64,000 nt of DNA, taken from contig JABSQM010000005.1 in the NCBI GenBank assembly GCA_013215805.1, forward strand, positions 291,421-355,420, given 5' to 3'. Origin of the DNA: Piscirickettsiaceae bacterium (GTDB lineage: Bacteria; Pseudomonadota; Gammaproteobacteria; Nitrosococcales; Methylophagaceae). Every line of letters starts with the position of its first letter. Position 1 is the first letter of the stretch. Shown piece after piece: positions 21,347-30,215 of the stretch. The position numbers were made by a program, and so were the translations under genes. Below the pieces are notes generated by a model. It ran no database searches. It worked only from the letters and a program-made list of their open reading frames with translations, and was not told the DNA's origin.

Positions 21347-22867
21347 TTATTCCTCTGCACCTGTTTCTTCATCAGTAAACCATGATTCTCTAGCCTTCAT
21401 AATCAAAATAGCAGCTTGATCCTTGCTAATGCCATCAATTTCAATAAGTTCATCAACAGCTTGTTCCGCTAAGTTATCTATAGTAGAAATACCATTGATA
21501 GATAAGGTTAACGCCAAATCCTTTGTCATTCCCTCCATATTAAGAAGATCTTTAGATGGTTCGGCAGATTCTAATTGTTCTTCATTTGCTATAGCACGAG
21601 TTAATAACATATCACGGGCTCGTGAACGTAACTCGGTTACAATATCAACATCAAACTCTTCCACATCCAGCATTTCTTTTTCTGGAACATAAGCTACCTC
21701 TTCCAGACTAGAAAATCCCTCCTGTACAAGAATGAGGGCAACATCTTCATCTACATCCAAATCTTTCATAAATACTCTGATTAACTCGCCAGTTTCAACT
21801 TCTGCTTTTTGATCGGCATCAGATGAGGACATAACATTTAATTCCCAACCCGTTAATTTACTGGCCAAACGTACATTTTGACCTCCTCGACCTATGGCTT
21901 GAGAAAGCTGCTCATCATCTACAGCAATATCCATACTATGGGTATCTTCATCTACTACAATAGATAACACTTCAGCGGGCGCCATTGCATTGATAACAAA
22001 ACGCGCGGGATCTTCATCCCATAAAATAATATCAACACGTTCTCCCGATAACTCATTGGTTACTGCCTGCACCCTAGAACCTCGCATACCCACACATGCA
22101 CCTACAGGATCAATGCGAGATTCCTTAGTCAGTACTGAAATTTTTGCTCGCAAACCAGGATCGCGAGCAGCGCCCTTAATCTCAATCAGCTCATCAGTGA
22201 TCTCGGGTACTTCCAAACGAAATAATTCGACTAATAATTCTGGCGCAACACGACTCACCATTAATTGAGGGCCACGAGCTTCCGTACGAATTTCCTTCAA
22301 ATATCCACGTACACGATCACCCATACGAAAACTTTCTCTGGGAATCATCTCTGCCCGAGGAATAATAGCTTCGGCATTGGCACCAAGCTCCAATAAAACA
22401 TTGCCACGATCTATCCTTTTGATAGTACCATAGATCATCTGACCCAGCTTTTCTTGATATTGCTTAACAACCTGAACACGCTCAGCTTCGCGCACTTTCT
22501 GTACAATAACCTGTTTGGCGGTTTGTGCCGCAATACGTCCAAACTTAACTGACTCCATAGGCTCACGAATATAATCACCAGGTTTAGCATCATATTGTTT
22601 AGATTGCGCGGCGGACAGTGTGATTTGAATATTATTAAACTCAACTTCTTCACTATCATTATCATTATCTATAATCAACCATTGTCGAAACGTTTCATAG
22701 TTGCCGGTAGCACGCTCAATTACAACCTGAGCATCAATCTCCATCTCATATATTTTGCGTGTCGCCGTTCCCAACGCCGCTTCCATGGCCTGAAAAATAA
22801 CCTCCTTAGGCACTCCTTTCTCATTAGAGACTGCATCTACAACTAGTAATATTTCTTTATTGTTCAT
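21347..22867 (-). CDS. nusA: Transcription elongation/termination factor NusA
   Basis: RNA polymerase-binding factor acting in pausing, termination and antitermination. 506 residues: N-terminal polymerase-binding domain ([28 protein letters not shown]), S1 domain ([18 protein letters not shown]), two KH domains ([15 protein letters not shown] and [21 protein letters not shown]), and two C-terminal helix-hairpin-helix repeats from about residue 350. The two-repeat tail is the gamma/betaproteobacterial form. It lies between rimP (78-base gap) and infB. Confidence 0.97.
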   Translation of the reverse strand: MNNKEILLVVDAVSNEKGVPKEVIFQAMEAALGTATRKIYEMEIDAQVVIERATGNYETFRQWLIIDNDNDSEEVEFNNIQITLSAAQSKQYDAKPGDYIREPMESVKFGRIAAQTAKQVIVQKVREAERVQVVKQYQEKLGQMIYGTIKRIDRGNVLLELGANAEAIIPRAEMIPRESFRMGDRVRGYLKEIRTEARGPQLMVSRVAPELLVELFRLEVPEITDELIEIKGAARDPGLRAKISVLTKESRIDPVGACVGMRGSRVQAVTNELSGERVDIILWDEDPARFVINAMAPAEVLSIVVDEDTHSMDIAVDDEQLSQAIGRGGQNVRLASKLTGWELNVMSSSDADQKAEVETGELIRVFMKDLDVDEDVALILVQEGFSSLEEVAYVPEKEMLDVEEFDVDIVTELRSRARDMLLTRAIANEEQLESAEPSKDLLNMEGMTKDLALTLSINGISTIDNLAEQAVDELIEIDGISKDQAAILIMKARESWFTDEETGAEE

Positions 22868-22945
22868 TATGCCCTCAGTAGATCTTCAATCAGTAAATTT
22901 AATTGCTCCAAAATCATTGTACTATAACTGTTAATAATACTATAT

Positions 22946-23392
22946 TTAGGCAATAAGTCGTGCTTTTGCTAATTTACTAAAAGGTAAAGTATACACACAT
23001 CCATTCATCTCAATTAAAATATTACTATTACTAAAACCTTTTAGTAAACCCGTAAAATTACGTCGATTATTTATAGGTAATTTCATACAAATATTTGCTT
23101 TTTTACCATAAAAACGTTCAAAATCTCTTGCTTTGAATAAAGGCCGCTCAAATCCAGGTGATGAAACTTCTAAAGAATAATCTCTAGAAATAAGTTCTTC
23201 CACATCTAGTATACCGCTGATCTGGTGGCTTACACTTTCACAATCTTCTATGGATGTACCTTCTCTTGAATCTATATAGACACTTAAAATTGCGTTGCTA
23301 CCACCATCACGATAGTCTACACCTATAATCTCATAGCCAAGAGACTTGATTGATACTTCAATTAATTGTTCGACTTGATCTGCTATGGTCAT
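22946..23392 (-). CDS. rimP: Ribosome maturation factor RimP
   Basis: Factor required for 30S subunit maturation. About 148 residues, with the family blocks LGYEIIGVDYR, LSVYIDSREGTSIEDCE, SHQISGILDVEE, and YSLEVSSPGFERPLF, the hallmark. The open frame continues to 23470, but the extra residues run through two terminator-like hairpins, so the ATG at 23392 (MTIADQVEQLI) is taken. No Shine-Dalgarno is visible; a minimal ATG-TAA start-stop lies six bases before the start. First protein gene of the rimP-nusA-infB operon, directly downstream of tRNA-fMet. Confidence 0.94.
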   Translation of the reverse strand: MTIADQVEQLIEVSIKSLGYEIIGVDYRDGGSNAILSVYIDSREGTSIEDCESVSHQISGILDVEELISRDYSLEVSSPGFERPLFKARDFERFYGKKANICMKLPINNRRNFTGLLKGFSNSNILIEMNGCVYTLPFSKLAKARLIA

Positions 23393-23400
23393 AATTACAT

Positions 23401-23421
23401 AAAAAAAGGGCCTACTGGCCC
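23401..23421 (-). terminator. Intrinsic terminator immediately before rimP
   Basis: On the minus strand GGGCC, loop AGTA, GGCCC is followed at once by seven T residues. It ends nine bases before the rimP ATG, so it can only act between tRNA-fMet and rimP. A classic intrinsic terminator, possibly partial, regulating flow into the nusA operon. Confidence 0.75.
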
Positions 23422-23433
23422 ATTTATAATCCC

Positions 23434-23467
23434 AAAAAACGAAGACCCCCCATATATGTTGGGGTTC
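23434..23467 (-). terminator. First hairpin-T tract after tRNA-fMet
   Basis: Minus-strand hairpin with arms GA..CCCC and GGGG..TC around an AACATATAT loop, followed by TTCGTTTTTT. It begins about 15 bases past the tRNA 3' end. With the second terminator it forms a tandem pair resembling the two terminators between metY and rimP in E. coli. Confidence 0.55.
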
Positions 23468-23481
23468 CACACCTTAATTTT

Positions 23482-23558
<77 letters not shown>

Positions 23559-23570
23559 CCACTAATAAGA

Positions 23571-23599
23571 ATTATACATACAGATATACTGATCTGCAA
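23571..23599 (-). promoter_or_regulatory. Sigma-70 promoter of tRNA-fMet
   Basis: Minus strand TTGCAG (23594-23599), exactly 17 bases, then TATAAT (23571-23576), 12 bases before the mature tRNA 5' end. A near-consensus promoter with the same hexamers and spacing as the one before the 4.5S RNA. Confidence 0.8.
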
Positions 23600-24011
23600 G
23601 ACGATTTTTATTAAATTAATTTATAAAGTCACGCGTTGTGTATATTGATAATGTAGACCAACATAATTCTGGAGATTATCATCTCTTACCTCACTTATTA
23701 GTTTAATGATCAACCTTATGATAAATTGCCTATTTCGTGGAATGATATTTAAAATAAAATATTATCCAAAATAAAAGTAATTTCACTACAATATGTTGCC
23801 TGGTATGATTAATATCAGCCGTGATAACTATTAATATAATGGCCAATTTTTCGAATAAAACAGCTAATTTACCTGTTCCATTAAAGCACAATCAGCATTG
23901 CACAATTGTCATCATATTAAACACTAAATAGGATTACTTAAACGCCATACTTAATTATTTAAAAATTGCTCCTAAACCTGAATTCGAAACAATAAGAGCA
24001 ATAAAATTTGG
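23600..24011. other. Non-coding stretch at the ancestral recR position
   Basis: About 410 bases without a gene, downstream of ebfC where recR follows in many proteobacteria (dnaX-ebfC-recR). One minus-strand frame near 23880 reads CFNGTGK...LAIILI, weakly like the CLPGVGPKSAQRMA helix of RecR, but too poor to call. I take recR as deleted or unrecognisable here. Confidence 0.35.
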
Positions 24012-24320
24012 TTAAAATGGCATTTTGATTCCGGGTGGAATCATACCGATCATACGATCTTGTGATATTTTTTCAACCTGGCGCACAGCATCATTTACCG
24101 CGGCGACAATAAGGTCTTCCAACATTTCCTTACTATCTTCAAATAAGTCATCCTCAATTAAAATACGTTTTACGTCATGCTTACCGGTCATGATAACTTT
24201 CACCATTCCACCTCCTGCCTGACCCGTAATTTCTACATTAGCCAATGCCTCTTGTGCCTTTTCCATATTAGCCTGCATCTTCTGAGCCTGTTGCATTAGG
24301 TTGCCTAATTCACCTTTCAT
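24012..24320 (-). CDS. ebfC: Nucleoid-associated protein, YbaB/EbfC family
   Basis: Small DNA-binding dimer of about 102 residues. The family blocks are complete: [21 protein letters not shown] (N-terminal helix), [21 protein letters not shown], the central acidic [21 protein letters not shown] helix, and the [11 protein letters not shown] end. The start at 24320 (MKGELGNL) is preferred over one two codons upstream because GGGGGA sits seven bases before it. It follows dnaX by 15 bases, the usual pair. Confidence 0.94.
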   Translation of the reverse strand: MKGELGNLMQQAQKMQANMEKAQEALANVEITGQAGGGMVKVIMTGKHDVKRILIEDDLFEDSKEMLEDLIVAAVNDAVRQVEKISQDRMIGMIPPGIKMPF

Positions 24321-24335
24321 ATACATTCCCCCTAA

Positions 24336-25982
24336 TTAATCTATTGATCTTATTGAACTTTCGACAACACGAGCATCAAAAGCTTGCCTGATTGCATCAA
24401 CGTCTGGATCATTGTGTATCGACTCTATCGCCAGTTGTTGTTTCATTAAAGATTGCTTTGATGATGAATCTTTTGGGTTATCCGTGCTATCTATACTTTT
24501 CTCAAAAATGAGGGATAGTTCATAACCTAATTGCTTACTCAATGCTGAATTAAAACATTTTTTAGATTTAAGAGTGGCTAGATGAATAAACTCGGGAGAT
24601 AGTGAAAGATGGATTTTATCATCTATGGAACTAATAAAAACACTATTATCAGCAAGTTGACGAGACAATGTAGTGCCTAAGTCAAGATTACCAACTATGT
24701 TGATCCAATTATCTTTCGTAATTTTCCTAGTTTTATCTTTTCCCACGTTAATTTTCTCATTCATTGAGCTCTGTCTAATGATTTTTTGTGAATGTAATGC
24801 AGGTACAGTAGGTATATCTTTAAATGACTCTTCATCAATAGAGCCCGAACCCATCTCTGAAATTGAATCATGCTCCGACAATTTGGAAATCATCCTAGGC
24901 TGAAAGCTTAGCATGCGCAGTAACATCATATCAAAACCACTTTTAGGATCGGCGGCATAAAGAAGGTCACGTTTGCTATGCAAGGCAATTTGATAAAGTA
25001 GCTGTATATTTTCAGGGGAAAATTGCTGAGCAAAGGCTCTTATGTGCTCTACCCCCCTTCCCCATTCCTCAACATGATCAATATCGGGAACCATTTGAAC
25101 AATGGCAATGCGTTGCAATAAAGACAATAACTCATTAATCACAATAGTAAAATCGTGACATTGAAATGATAATTGCATGGATTGCTCAAGTAGGTTTTTA
25201 CCATCTTTTCTCAGCAAGAAAGTCACAATATTATATAGCTGTGTTTGCTCTATAGTACCTAGCATTTGATGAACATCTTCATAATTAACTGAGCCACCAC
25301 CGAAAGAAATTGCTTGATCTAATAAGCTTAGAGCATCTCGCATACTACCATCTGCTGCACGAGCAAGTACTGTAAGTGCGTTTAATTCGAAATCAATATC
25401 TTCTTGTCGCAAAACATGGCTTAAATATCCAGAAATTTGATTAAGATCTAAGCGACGCAAATTAAATTGGATGCAACGTGAAAGTATAGTAGCTGGAAGT
25501 TTTTGTGGCTCCGTCGTCGCAAATAAAAATTTAGCATAAGATGGAGGTTCTTCTAGTGTTTTTAGTAAGGCATTGAAGCTACTGACAGACAGCATGTGGA
25601 CTTCATCAATCAGATAGACCTTATAACTACCACGGCTTGGAGCATATCGCACATTATCTATAAGTTCACGTGTATCATCCACCCCTGTACGTGAGGCGGC
25701 GTCTACCTCAATTAAATCAATGTAATGTCCGTTGTCAACTTCTTTACAACTATTACAAGCACCACAAGGTGACGAACTAATTCCTTGTTCACAGTTTAAT
25801 GATTTAGCCAAAATACGAGCCAAGGTAGTCTTCCCAATACCTCTAACACCGGCAAATAAGAAGGCATGATGCAATCTATTTTGATCTAGACCATTAATTA
25901 ATGCTCGTAAAATATGTTGTTGACCGACAACTTCAGAAAATATTTTAGGGCGCCATTTTCGAGCAAGAACTAAATAACTCAT
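24336..25982 (-). CDS. dnaX: DNA polymerase III subunit tau/gamma
   Basis: ATPase of the clamp loader and organiser of the replisome. 548 residues; E. coli tau has 643, so the C-terminal region is short. Walker A GVRGIGKTTLARILAKSLNC, the zinc-binding cysteines CGACNSC just after, Walker B region YLIDEVHMLS, sensor ATTEPQKLPATILSRC and the DGSMRDALSLLDQ motif are present. The tail after about residue 370 is less conserved and shorter. No convincing slippery site for a gamma product was found by eye. It lies directly downstream of the 4.5S RNA gene. Confidence 0.96.
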   Translation of the reverse strand: MSYLVLARKWRPKIFSEVVGQQHILRALINGLDQNRLHHAFLFAGVRGIGKTTLARILAKSLNCEQGISSSPCGACNSCKEVDNGHYIDLIEVDAASRTGVDDTRELIDNVRYAPSRGSYKVYLIDEVHMLSVSSFNALLKTLEEPPSYAKFLFATTEPQKLPATILSRCIQFNLRRLDLNQISGYLSHVLRQEDIDFELNALTVLARAADGSMRDALSLLDQAISFGGGSVNYEDVHQMLGTIEQTQLYNIVTFLLRKDGKNLLEQSMQLSFQCHDFTIVINELLSLLQRIAIVQMVPDIDHVEEWGRGVEHIRAFAQQFSPENIQLLYQIALHSKRDLLYAADPKSGFDMMLLRMLSFQPRMISKLSEHDSISEMGSGSIDEESFKDIPTVPALHSQKIIRQSSMNEKINVGKDKTRKITKDNWINIVGNLDLGTTLSRQLADNSVFISSIDDKIHLSLSPEFIHLATLKSKKCFNSALSKQLGYELSLIFEKSIDSTDNPKDSSSKQSLMKQQLAIESIHNDPDVDAIRQAFDARVVESSIRSID

Positions 25983-26018
25983 GTAATTATTTCAGGCCTA
26001 ATGATAACACTAATAGTT

Positions 26019-26138
26019 GGTGGAAACCCACGCTTAGATAAGATCCCAGCGCTCAAAATCTGAAGGCACCGCTGCTCCTTTCCAGGCCTGACGGGATGAC
26101 CAACATAATTGTCGCGAGAAGACTCAGCATGGGCTACC
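26019..26138 (-). ncRNA. ffs: 4.5S RNA (signal recognition particle RNA)
   Basis: RNA core of the SRP that binds Ffh and guides membrane proteins to the translocon. The conserved domain IV hairpin reads CAGGCCTGGAAAGGAGCAGC on the minus strand (about 26072-26091), with the GGAA tetraloop, the Ffh-binding AGCAG side and the CAGG side. The stem closing the loop is CCU/AGG instead of the usual UCC/GGA, a compensated change that supports a functional fold. The outer ends pair: GGTAGCCCATGCT (5') with AGCGTGGGTTTCC (3'). Ends are placed from this pairing and may be off by a few bases. A strong promoter sits 12 bases upstream. It precedes dnaX, as in related bacteria. Confidence 0.9.
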
Positions 26139-26150
26139 ATAGGTAGGATA

Positions 26151-26179
26151 ATTATAAGCACTTTATATATTTTCTGCAA
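26151..26179 (-). promoter_or_regulatory. Sigma-70 promoter of the 4.5S RNA
   Basis: Minus strand TTGCAG (26174-26179), 17 bases, TATAAT (26151-26156). The distance to the paired 5' end of the RNA (about 12 bases) fits a start a few bases upstream of the mature end. Hexamers and spacing are identical to the tRNA-fMet promoter. Confidence 0.8.
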
Positions 26180-28609
26180 AGGTTTTGAATCTAAAATCTA
26201 TTTAGGGCAGAATATCATATTATTAATTGAAATATATCATATAAATTATCTATTTTAAATTATTGAAAATATCAGCAAAATATCAAACTTCATGTTGAGC
26301 TGATTATTGATATAAAGACTATTACAACAACCTTTATAAATCCGCCCGATCAAATTAGAAATGATTATTCTAACACTTTAATTCTATCTGATCTTTTATA
26401 TAGAAAAAAATGAAATTAAAGTGGCAAAGGTAAACTAAATATCAATAAATTTAAACACATATTGGTGGTTTATCAAGTAATGATAATATCTGCAGAAATA
26501 CAATAATTACAGGGCACTATCCATCAATATCTATTGAATATCTCCTTCGCACAATCAATACCAGTAATATCCTACATCGAGTTAAATTGCTCATAATAAT
26601 TAATATATTTATCAAAATATATCTAATATTATCCTGCAGTAGGATAAAAAAATATTGACAATTTATATGATCAATAAATATGAGAGATATACACCTATAA
26701 AATTTTTATCGGCTGTATCTATGAATCCACATATTAATGATCGCTCTTTTCTCGACAGTACGCTACCCAACCGTGAATATCATTCAATTGAAAACTATAT
26801 ACTCTGTATACCATAAACATTTTACAATTTTTAATGAAGTGCCATCAAATCATACTAATATCAAAATATCACTCTTACTTACTACCTTAAAACAAGATAG
26901 TGAAGTTGTATTACACTAACATAAATATAACGTTTATCAAAACATATCTATGGGTAACGGACTGCCATTTTAAAGATCTTTAAGATAAAGATGAATGTGC
27001 TAATGAATGTATTATTAGAAATAAGTATGCCGTAATCTACAGTAACTAAAAGTTGAGATCAGCAATCTTCGAAATAAAATGAAGTAAGGTGCATTAATTT
27101 TGAAGAAAATACAAACAAGCGATTAATCCAAAATTACAAATAACCCAACATTCTGATCATACTCAATGAAAACTATTAACCAACTTTTAAAAAAATCAAA
27201 TAATACGGCATTGAATATGTACAAAAAATTATGTAAAGATAGAAAATACTTTATAAAAAATATACAATATTCATATTGATGTAGCTTAAATATTAGCTAA
27301 ATTATAATCTCATTAGAATAGATCTAACATACTAAAAAATGTCTAGAAAAACCTTAAATTAGAGACAATAAGATATTTATCGCAAATAAATTTAAGGAAG
27401 AGCAAGTTATAGTTGCATAAAATTAGGTTTTGTAGTTATTATCTCCCACATCTATATTAGATTAGAAATGATAAACACTCTAATTTTAAGTGCACAATCA
27501 TACTTGAAAAAACTAAGACTAATTATTTATATGGTATATATTCAAGATTATTACATATATAGTTAAGAATGCAAGCAAATAATTTACAAAGTGGTAACAT
27601 TAAAAGCAAATTACTTAATAACAAATAAACGATTTATCAAGGCAGCCATAACTTATAAAAACATCTTCCTATGATCTTGAAGTAAGAAAAATTAAAATGC
27701 CTTATAATATAAAAATATTGCTCGGATTTATGAAAAACCTAGGTATTGAATTACAAAAATGTACAACTACAAAAAATAGTATTAAAAGTATAATATTTTA
27801 TTTTTAATTTTGTGCTACAATAAGATCCGATATATAGTGATGCCGTTAAACGGCAGATACGTCTCAATAAACAACAATCAATCCCGAAAAAATATTTCAC
27901 ATGACTATTTAAAAAATGCATCTATAACATTACAAAAAGGAGCTGTCGCATAGATAAATAATATTTTAAAACACATGAAAATATATGTACTTCGCGAAGT
28001 TACTCCGTAAAATAAGAAATATCACAGATATTAACTATCACAAAAACCTAACTGACGCCAAGACAGGGTGAAAATTAATGCCAAGAATTAACGCTAAAGC
28101 CTAATTTATTAGGTCGCTAAAATATCTTCACAAATCTTTAAAAACTGAAATGACTCATCATACAGTCGCATCTACAAGTTCATCCAGTCATGTCACCATA
28201 CTTTTACAAAAAAACAAATAAAATAATACTTTTATGCGCTCAGCCGCCAGATAAATGGTAGTCTGATTTTCACGCCAATCTTTAATCTTCATCGATTAAT
28301 TTATCGACACTTACCCCAAATATAAAATGTTACTGTTAAGCCCGTGATATAAAAAAGAGTGAAATTTACAAAACAGATTATTCAATATAAACCATGATTT
28401 AATTAGAAATACTGATGACCCACTGGAATATAGATTAACTAGAAATACAGACTGAGCAATCATTTAACACTATAATATTATTCACATTGATATTTAGTCG
28501 CATACATATTGCACATTAATAATCCAAACAATTAAAAGCAATAATATTTTGCACATAAATTAGCTCCTCCTCGGTACTAAATTTAATCTATCAAGTTAGG
28601 CAATCTAAA
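26180..28609. other. Gene desert between ffs and epmA
   Basis: About 2.4 kb without any recognised gene on either strand, very AT-rich, with stops in all frames every few dozen codons. Noted inside it: an orphan promoter-like TTGTGC-17-TATAGT on the plus strand (27810-27838) followed by a 15-base palindrome TGCCGTTAAACGGCA (27841-27855); a 12-base palindrome ACTTCGCGAAGT (27989-28000); and, just past epmA on the minus strand, a strong Shine-Dalgarno GAGGAGG before a 20-codon hydrophobic ORF (28494-28556). These are best read as remains of one or more decayed genes; none could be named. Confidence 0.6.
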
Positions 28610-29584
28610 TTAGGATCTCTCAAATTTAAATGTTTTTACTGCGTTAATATCTTTTTGGTTAAACGCCAACATCATTAATCGGTCCAAACCTAAAGCTACA
28701 CCAGTACATTCAGGCAAGCCTGCTTTCATAGAAGCTAATAAATTTTCATCTATTGGCATTTGCGTCTTATGCTGCAACTGCCTTCGCTGATTGTCAATCT
28801 TAAATCGTTGACGTAATTCATCAGAATTTAGTATTTCATCATAACCATTAGCAAGTTCCATACCACCAATATAAAGCTCAAAACGTTTAGACACATTATT
28901 GCCGTCCATATCTTTTACTATCTTAGCAAGCTGAGATTGAGTGGCCGGAAAGTTATCTATGAAGATAGGCGTATCCAATTCGGATAATTTAGGTTGTATA
29001 ACATGGTTCATCAGAAGCTCCAACCAATCATTCTTTTCCATATTCCAATTATCATTAACACCTCTAATATGACACCTCGCTAATAATTTTAACTCTGCAT
29101 CACTGATATCAAATACATCAATATTTAAATACTGTTGGAATATATACTGATAGTTGAATTTGATGGCTGGCTTTGTTTTGATAATATATTGCAACAAAGC
29201 ATCTACTTCATTTATTATTTGTTCAAAATTTAATTGTGGTCGATACCATTCAAGCATAGTAAACTCAGGAGAATGTAGCCTCCCATTTTCCCCATTTCTA
29301 AATACCTTTGCTATCTGATAGATAGAGCCAGAACCGGCAGCTAATAAGCGCTTCATAGCAAACTCAGGTGATGTTTGCAGATAAAAAATACGTTTTTCTA
29401 ATGAATCCAATGGAATAAAATTTGTCTGAAAACTATTTAGATAAGAAGCCGATGGGGCTGCTGAGGATAAAATTGGTGTATCAACTTCAAGTATATTGCG
29501 CTCAGAAAAGAAAAGGCGGATATTAGATAATAGATGAGCCTTCCTCCTTAAAATTTCCATACTAACCGATGGTTGCCAGATCAT
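28610..29584 (-). CDS. epmA: Elongation factor P--(R)-beta-lysine ligase
   Basis: Class II lysyl-tRNA-synthetase-like enzyme (also genX, poxA, yjeA) that attaches (R)-beta-lysine to EF-P. 324 residues: the catalytic core without the N-terminal tRNA anticodon-binding domain, which separates it from LysRS. Motif 2 is QIAKVFRNGENGRLHSPEFT, then MLEWYRP; motif 3 is GVALGLDRLMML; TSPEFAMKRLL and GGMELANGYDEI are also present. It follows efp by 9 bases in the same direction, and epmB is divergent, so the whole modification set apart from the optional EpmC is together. Confidence 0.95.
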   Translation of the reverse strand: MIWQPSVSMEILRRKAHLLSNIRLFFSERNILEVDTPILSSAAPSASYLNSFQTNFIPLDSLEKRIFYLQTSPEFAMKRLLAAGSGSIYQIAKVFRNGENGRLHSPEFTMLEWYRPQLNFEQIINEVDALLQYIIKTKPAIKFNYQYIFQQYLNIDVFDISDAELKLLARCHIRGVNDNWNMEKNDWLELLMNHVIQPKLSELDTPIFIDNFPATQSQLAKIVKDMDGNNVSKRFELYIGGMELANGYDEILNSDELRQRFKIDNQRRQLQHKTQMPIDENLLASMKAGLPECTGVALGLDRLMMLAFNQKDINAVKTFKFERS

Positions 29585-29593
29585 AATTATTAC

Positions 29594-30163
29594 TTATCTT
29601 ATTTTGGCTCTTTCTACATATTCTGAATTTCTAGTATCAATACGTAATAATTCACCTATTTGTATAAACAATGGAACCCGCACCACCGCACTAGTTTCTA
29701 AAATTGCAAATTTACCACTACCTGATATATCACCGCATAGACTAGGATCCATGGAAATCACTCTTAAATTTATAAAATTAGGAGCTATTACTGATAATGG
29801 CGTACCGTTCCATTGAGTAACTGTGTAAGAACATTGCTCTTTTAACCAACCTTTGCAACTTGCAATTGCACTAGCGCTAGCACCGTGTTGTTCAAATGTG
29901 ACTGGATCCATAAAATACCAAAATTTATCATCAGTGTAAGAATAATCCAAATTAATCTCCATCACATTCGCACCTTTCACACTCTCCCCTGACTTGAAAG
30001 TCTTTTCATGAACACGACCTGTTCTTAAATTACGGTATTTGACACGGTTGAATGCTTGCCCCTTGCCGGGCTTAACTAACTCATTCACCATAATGCTGCA
30101 TGGATCACCATCTGATATGAATTTGAGCCCAAATTTGAATTCATTTGTACTAAAATTGGACAT
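29594..30163 (-). CDS. efp: Elongation factor P
   Basis: Rescues ribosomes stalled at proline stretches. 189 residues, three OB-like domains. The modified lysine is Lys34, in the loop VKPGKGQAF, which fits EpmA/EpmB-type beta-lysylation rather than the arginine type seen in many other betaproteobacteria. The C-terminal domain has the SGEFAILETSAVVRVPLF-type end (here SGKFAILETSA) and the IGELLRIDTRNSEY signature. Shine-Dalgarno AGAGG lies 7 bases before ATG. It is the first gene of efp-epmA, 52 bases from divergent epmB. Confidence 0.97.
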   Translation of the reverse strand: MSNFSTNEFKFGLKFISDGDPCSIMVNELVKPGKGQAFNRVKYRNLRTGRVHEKTFKSGESVKGANVMEINLDYSYTDDKFWYFMDPVTFEQHGASASAIASCKGWLKEQCSYTVTQWNGTPLSVIAPNFINLRVISMDPSLCGDISGSGKFAILETSAVVRVPLFIQIGELLRIDTRNSEYVERAKIR

Positions 30164-30215
30164 AAGAACCTCTTTCAGGGGACTATTAATGTTTGTATGA
30201 AATTTAAATTATATT
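30164..30215. promoter_or_regulatory. Divergent efp / epmB intergenic region
   Basis: Only 52 bases separate the two start codons, so the promoters must overlap or lie inside the genes. A TATAAT-like block is present on the minus strand next to the epmB start, and TATATT on the plus strand abuts the epmB ATG. epmB has no Shine-Dalgarno, so a leaderless or near-leaderless message is possible. This would couple production of the factor and its modifier; inference. Confidence 0.35.

Noticed and set aside
25979..26179. 66-codon minus-strand ORF upstream of dnaX
   Set aside because: It coincides with the 4.5S RNA and its promoter; the pattern is structural RNA, not protein.
26737..26919. 60-codon plus-strand ORF in the ffs-epmA desert
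   Set aside because: No ribosome-binding site and no recognisable motif; expected by chance in this composition.
27989..28000. 12-base palindrome ACTTCGCGAAGT
   Set aside because: Isolated, no second copy and no adjacent gene; a chance palindrome is sufficient.
28021..28330. Possible remnant of a membrane or transferase gene (minus-strand KIKDWRENQTTIYLAAERI)
   Set aside because: The stretch has a coding feel but I could not match it to a family, and stops interrupt it on both sides.
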